Positions 4,601-6,747 of a DNA stretch of 6,747 nucleotides are shown one piece after another. The stretch lies in the NCBI GenBank assembly GCA_028679495.1, contig JAJRBK010000056.1, positions 1 to 6,747 of the forward strand. The letters are read 5' to 3'. Positions within the stretch are counted from its first letter, which is position 1. Each line of letters begins with the position of its first letter. Under the pieces are notes generated by a model. The model saw only the letters and a program-made list of their open reading frames with translations. It did no database searches and was not told where the DNA came from. This stretch comes from Methanobacteriota archaeon. GTDB lineage: Archaea > Halobacteriota > Bog-38 > Methanoflorentales > Methanoflorentaceae. The translations under genes were made by a program, and so were the position numbers.

Positions 4601-5152
4601 ATGGGCATGCAGCGTGAACACTTGAAAAACCCACATACAGCAGGTCCGGGCGGATGCTATGACGCTAGTGTGATCTCAATAAGTACGTCCCGGTTTGAGA
4701 AATATGGGCACGTTCAAGAGCCTGAAGAAGCAGATGATGGATCTGGACGGATAATCATAGATCTACTAAAAGGTGCAGGACATAACGTTCGTTCCTATCA
4801 CCTCGTTTCAGACGAGACAAATACTATCAGACAGTACGTTAACGATCTCATTAATCGTGTCGATATCATCATCACCACGGGAGGCACCGGACTCGCGCCA
4901 CGAGATGTGACCATTGAGGCAGTTGAGCATCTCATTGAAAAAGAAATACCAGGATTTGGTGAACTGTTTAGGCTTATCAGTTATGAGCAAATAGGATCTG
5001 CCGCAATGCTAACAAGAGCTCTCGGCGGCATTGTAGAAAACACGATACTTTTTTGCCTTCCTGGCTCTCCTCGTGCTGTAAAGCTCGCTATGGGGGTTCT
5101 GATCGTGCCAGAACTTCATCACATTAAAACTCATGTATCAGGACAGAAGTGA
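4601..5152 (+). CDS. moaB: MoaB/Mog-family molybdenum cofactor biosynthesis protein
   Basis: Small MPT-binding protein of the MoaB/Mog fold, 183 residues. In archaea, MoaB adenylates molybdopterin to prepare insertion of molybdenum or tungsten. Motifs in order: DDGSG (45-49), TTGGTGLAPRDVT (92-104), EIPGFGELFR (115-124), ALGGI (140-144) and LPGSPRAVKLAM (153-164); the GGTG loop and the PGSP loop form the pterin site. Length is normal. The first 20 residues are poorly conserved in character, so the start is uncertain: ATG 4601 has GGAG (4585-4588) 12 bases upstream, a long spacing, while ATG 4607 sits at leaderless distance from TATAAA 4579-4584. The gene diverges from the DUF1786 gene and converges on hxlB; no other cofactor gene is adjacent. 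The role fits tungsten/molybdenum enzymes such as formylmethanofuran dehydrogenase (inference). Confidence 0.93.
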   Translation: MGMQREHLKNPHTAGPGGCYDASVISISTSRFEKYGHVQEPEEADDGSGRIIIDLLKGAGHNVRSYHLVSDETNTIRQYVNDLINRVDIIITTGGTGLAPRDVTIEAVEHLIEKEIPGFGELFRLISYEQIGSAAMLTRALGGIVENTILFCLPGSPRAVKLAMGVLIVPELHHIKTHVSGQK

Positions 5153-5155
5153 CGG

Positions 5156-5176
5156 ACGCTGTTTAGCCGACAGCGT
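5156..5176. terminator. Hairpin between convergent moaB and hxlB, possible bidirectional terminator
   Basis: ACGCTGT (5156-5162) and ACAGCGT (5170-5176) form a perfect 7-bp stem with a 7-base loop. It begins four bases after the moaB stop and lies 28 bases from the hxlB stop. No T-run follows on either strand, so it may stabilise 3' ends rather than terminate; the rest of this 52-base gap shows nothing else. Confidence 0.5.
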
Positions 5177-5204
5177 GCCAACATGACACATCCAGGGAGC
5201 TGAC

Positions 5205-5828
5205 TTACTCAAGCGTTGCATGCTTTTTCTTCATGTCCTCCTCACTCTTTTTGGTTATCTCCATTAAGGCGGCGATTACCCCGTCGAGAAACACCATTGT
5301 GATTATCTCAAACATCGTGCCTAGCGGGGCAAAAGAGATATGTGAGCCAACTACTTGACGCTCCATAAAATCCATGCCGCTCATCTTCGTTCTTCCCTTA
5401 ATAATCACGACGCTATCAGATATCGTTGCCAGCGTTGATTCGTTGTTAGAAGTTACAGAAGCAAGTCGGGTCCCTTTAGCTTTAGCAAGAGCACTCATCT
5501 CGTTGATCGATTTGGTCTCCCCCGAACCTGATATTACAACAAGAAGATCACCCTCTTCAACGGCAGGAGTCACAGTCTCTCCGACTACGTACACATTAAA
5601 TCCTAAATGCATTAACCGCATAGCAAAGCCCTTCGCTACAAGGCCGGACCTTCCAGCGCCCATGATAAAGATTCGTGTTTTGCGTTGCTGTACGCTGAGA
5701 ATATCATCAACGAGTACATCGACTTCGGGGTAGTCCATCTCGTCAGCCGCAGTCTGCACGTGCACAGCGATAATTTTCATCGCTGATTTAATATATTCGT
5801 CTGATCTCTGATGTGAAAGATTTTCCAT
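5205..5828 (-). CDS. hxlB: 6-phospho-3-hexuloisomerase (PHI)
   Basis: Interconverts D-arabino-hex-3-ulose 6-phosphate and fructose 6-phosphate. With hexulose-phosphate synthase it forms the ribulose-monophosphate route, which in archaea lacking an oxidative pentose-phosphate pathway supplies ribulose 5-phosphate. It is a SIS-domain protein of 207 residues, normal length. Visible: N-terminal helices (1-50), sugar-phosphate loop IMGAGRSGLVAKGFAMRL (55-72), GETVTPAVEEGDLLVVISGSGET (83-105) with the SGSGET phosphate motif, VTSNNESTLA (125-134), APLGTMFE (167-174), and a C-terminal KKHATLE tail typical of archaeal PHI. It is stand-alone, not fused to the synthase, and no synthase gene is in the window. 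The ATG at 5828 has no clear Shine-Dalgarno. A weak TATA-like CGTTATTAGC (about 5844-5853) could give a leaderless transcript; co-transcription with the upstream gene is also possible. Confidence 0.93.
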   Translation of the reverse strand: MENLSHQRSDEYIKSAMKIIAVHVQTAADEMDYPEVDVLVDDILSVQQRKTRIFIMGAGRSGLVAKGFAMRLMHLGFNVYVVGETVTPAVEEGDLLVVISGSGETKSINEMSALAKAKGTRLASVTSNNESTLATISDSVVIIKGRTKMSGMDFMERQVVGSHISFAPLGTMFEIITMVFLDGVIAALMEITKKSEEDMKKKHATLE

Positions 5829-5947
5829 AACATCACGCCTGTAAGCTAATAACGCTCCCTAGCCCGCTCGTCATCGTTCTAGCTTCTTGACAGCCCTACC
5901 AAGCTTCAACTCCTTGAGCAGATCAATGCCGCCATCACACTCGCAAA
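5829..5947 (-). other. Gap before hxlB holding a short out-of-frame coding-like tail
   Basis: No independent gene can be supported in these 119 bases. One minus-strand frame is open from 5960 to the stop at 5871-5873 and would encode 29 residues ending in the basic, helix-like LLKELKLGRAVKKLER. This frame is one step (-1) from that of the upstream glycosidase-like gene and has no ATG, GTG or TTG start. It could be the true C-terminus displaced by a frameshift, or chance. Confidence 0.3.
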
Positions 5948-6747
5948 CTAACGTGGCTTTTCAACCTCCTCGAAGGCCAATCGACACAGGAGGTAGCAAA
6001 TCGTCGATTCGGCGCCTTGATTTTGATTCACTCCCTTCTCGAGCGATAAACCGTCCCGGCAACCTCCTGTACTATCATCATAAATCGGTGAATGGAGAAG
6101 ATTGTTACCGGTAAACCAGCTGAAAGACTTAAGCGCATTTTCATAGTACTCAGCCTTACCGGTAACATTATACGCATCAAGGAACGCCTCAACAAGTGCG
6201 CCTGCGTCGATGGCTTGTTCATCTCCCAACGCCCGATGTTTATTTTGAATATACCATCCGTTGTTTCCAACGACGTTTATTGTACCCTTTGACGTGACCA
6301 CCTCTTGCCAAAGAAAGCTGAGTGTGTTCTCCGCGCAGGCGAGCAATCGCGGATCGCCAAGGATATCAAAGGCACGAAACATGGCCTGCGGCAGCCGTGC
6401 ATTCGAATAGGACATGAACGCCTCAAACCACTCCCAATCCAGGGCTCGAGCGCTCTCATAGTTTTGTAGCATATGCGCTGCAAGCGTCTGAATATGCTTC
6501 CGTGCATCGTGAAATGAATCCTTCATGTAATAAAGCCCAAGAAGGCTATAGGCGACGCCTCGTATGTACAGGTCACTCGTAGCGTGTCTTGCCCCGCCTT
6601 CAAATATCACCCGGGCGACTCGCCGAACATCTTTAGGGATGCGTGCGGAGGAACATATGTATCCACACGCCCACAGTGTCCTGCCGAGAACTTCATCTGC
6701 ACCCACGGTATCGAGAAAATCCCGTTGGTAGCTCATGAAATTACGTA
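5948..6747 (-). CDS. (Alpha/alpha)6-barrel glycosidase-like protein, C-terminal part, open at window edge
   Basis: At least 265 residues, rich in amphipathic helices in the pattern of six-hairpin, (alpha/alpha)6 toroid carbohydrate enzymes. The first ATG in view is 6736-6734, but the frame stays open to the edge (R-N-F before the Met) and the run NFMSYQRDFLDTVGADEVLGRTLWACGY reads like the interior of a homologous domain, so the real start is probably outside. Other landmarks: LDWEWFEAFMSYSNARLPQA (about 99-118 from the internal Met), NGWYIQNKHRALGDEQAIDAGALVEAF (about 159-185) and TGGCRDGLSLEKGVNQNQGAEST (about 228-250). Proteins with this NQGAEST-type ending are, as I recall, often annotated as glycosidase-like or found fused or adjacent to GT4 glycosyltransferases; the substrate is unknown. 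No signal or membrane segment is visible in this part. hxlB follows downstream, with no evident pathway link. Confidence 0.75.
   Translation of the reverse strand, partial: RNFMSYQRDFLDTVGADEVLGRTLWACGYICSSARIPKDVRRVARVIFEGGARHATSDLYIRGVAYSLLGLYYMKDSFHDARKHIQTLAAHMLQNYESARALDWEWFEAFMSYSNARLPQAMFRAFDILGDPRLLACAENTLSFLWQEVVTSKGTINVVGNNGWYIQNKHRALGDEQAIDAGALVEAFLDAYNVTGKAEYYENALKSFSWFTGNNLLHSPIYDDSTGGCRDGLSLEKGVNQNQGAESTICYLLCRLAFEEVEKPR

Noticed and set aside
5374..5733. Plus-strand open frame of 119 codons antisense to hxlB
   Set aside because: Low-complexity Ser/Thr/Leu-rich translation produced by the opposite strand of a clear SIS-domain gene; no start signal.
6028..6507. Two minus-strand open frames in another frame within the glycosidase-like gene
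   Set aside because: Both overlap the better-supported frame fully and lack family resemblance.

Overview
The window looks archaeal, most likely euryarchaeal (a methanogen or methanogen relative). It carries an Orc1/Cdc6 initiator, a stand-alone 6-phospho-3-hexuloisomerase of the archaeal ribulose-monophosphate type, an archaeal-style DUF1786/COG4012 protein, a MoaB protein, and archaeal TATA boxes (TTTTATATAT). The lineage is inferred from gene content only and is not certain below the domain level.

Layout from left to right: (1) 1-1399, minus strand: a class I aminotransferase followed by the 5' part of a thymidylate kinase gene, cut by the window edge; they overlap by one base (TAATG) and form an operon. 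(2) 1400-1588: intergenic, with a long inverted repeat and a hairpin in front of the aminotransferase and a hairpin plus T-run behind orc1. (3) 1589-2818, minus: orc1/cdc6 with a TTG start and a strong ribosome binding site. (4) 2819-3421: about 600 bases without a gene, AT-rich and full of short repeats related to the origin recognition box (ORB); this is the probable replication origin. (5) 3422-4507, minus: DUF1786 protein. (6) 4508-4600: a short divergent promoter region with an almost symmetric TATA box. (7) 4601-5152, plus: moaB. (8) 5153-5204: convergent gap with a perfect hairpin. (9) 5205-5828, minus: hxlB. (10) 5948-6747, minus: C-terminal part of an (alpha/alpha)6-barrel glycosidase-like protein, open at the right window edge.

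The central unit is orc1 together with its upstream repeat-rich region, the usual archaeal arrangement of an initiator gene beside the origin it recognises. Two G-tailed ORB-like sites lie in opposite orientation on either side of an AT-rich stretch (86% A+T over 3321-3370), which would be the unwinding element. The other genes are housekeeping functions: dTTP supply (tmk), amino-acid metabolism, molybdenum/tungsten cofactor synthesis (moaB) and pentose-phosphate or formaldehyde metabolism (hxlB). The least understood gene is the DUF1786 protein, whose motifs suggest an actin-like ATPase fold rather than the radical-SAM activity its usual label implies.
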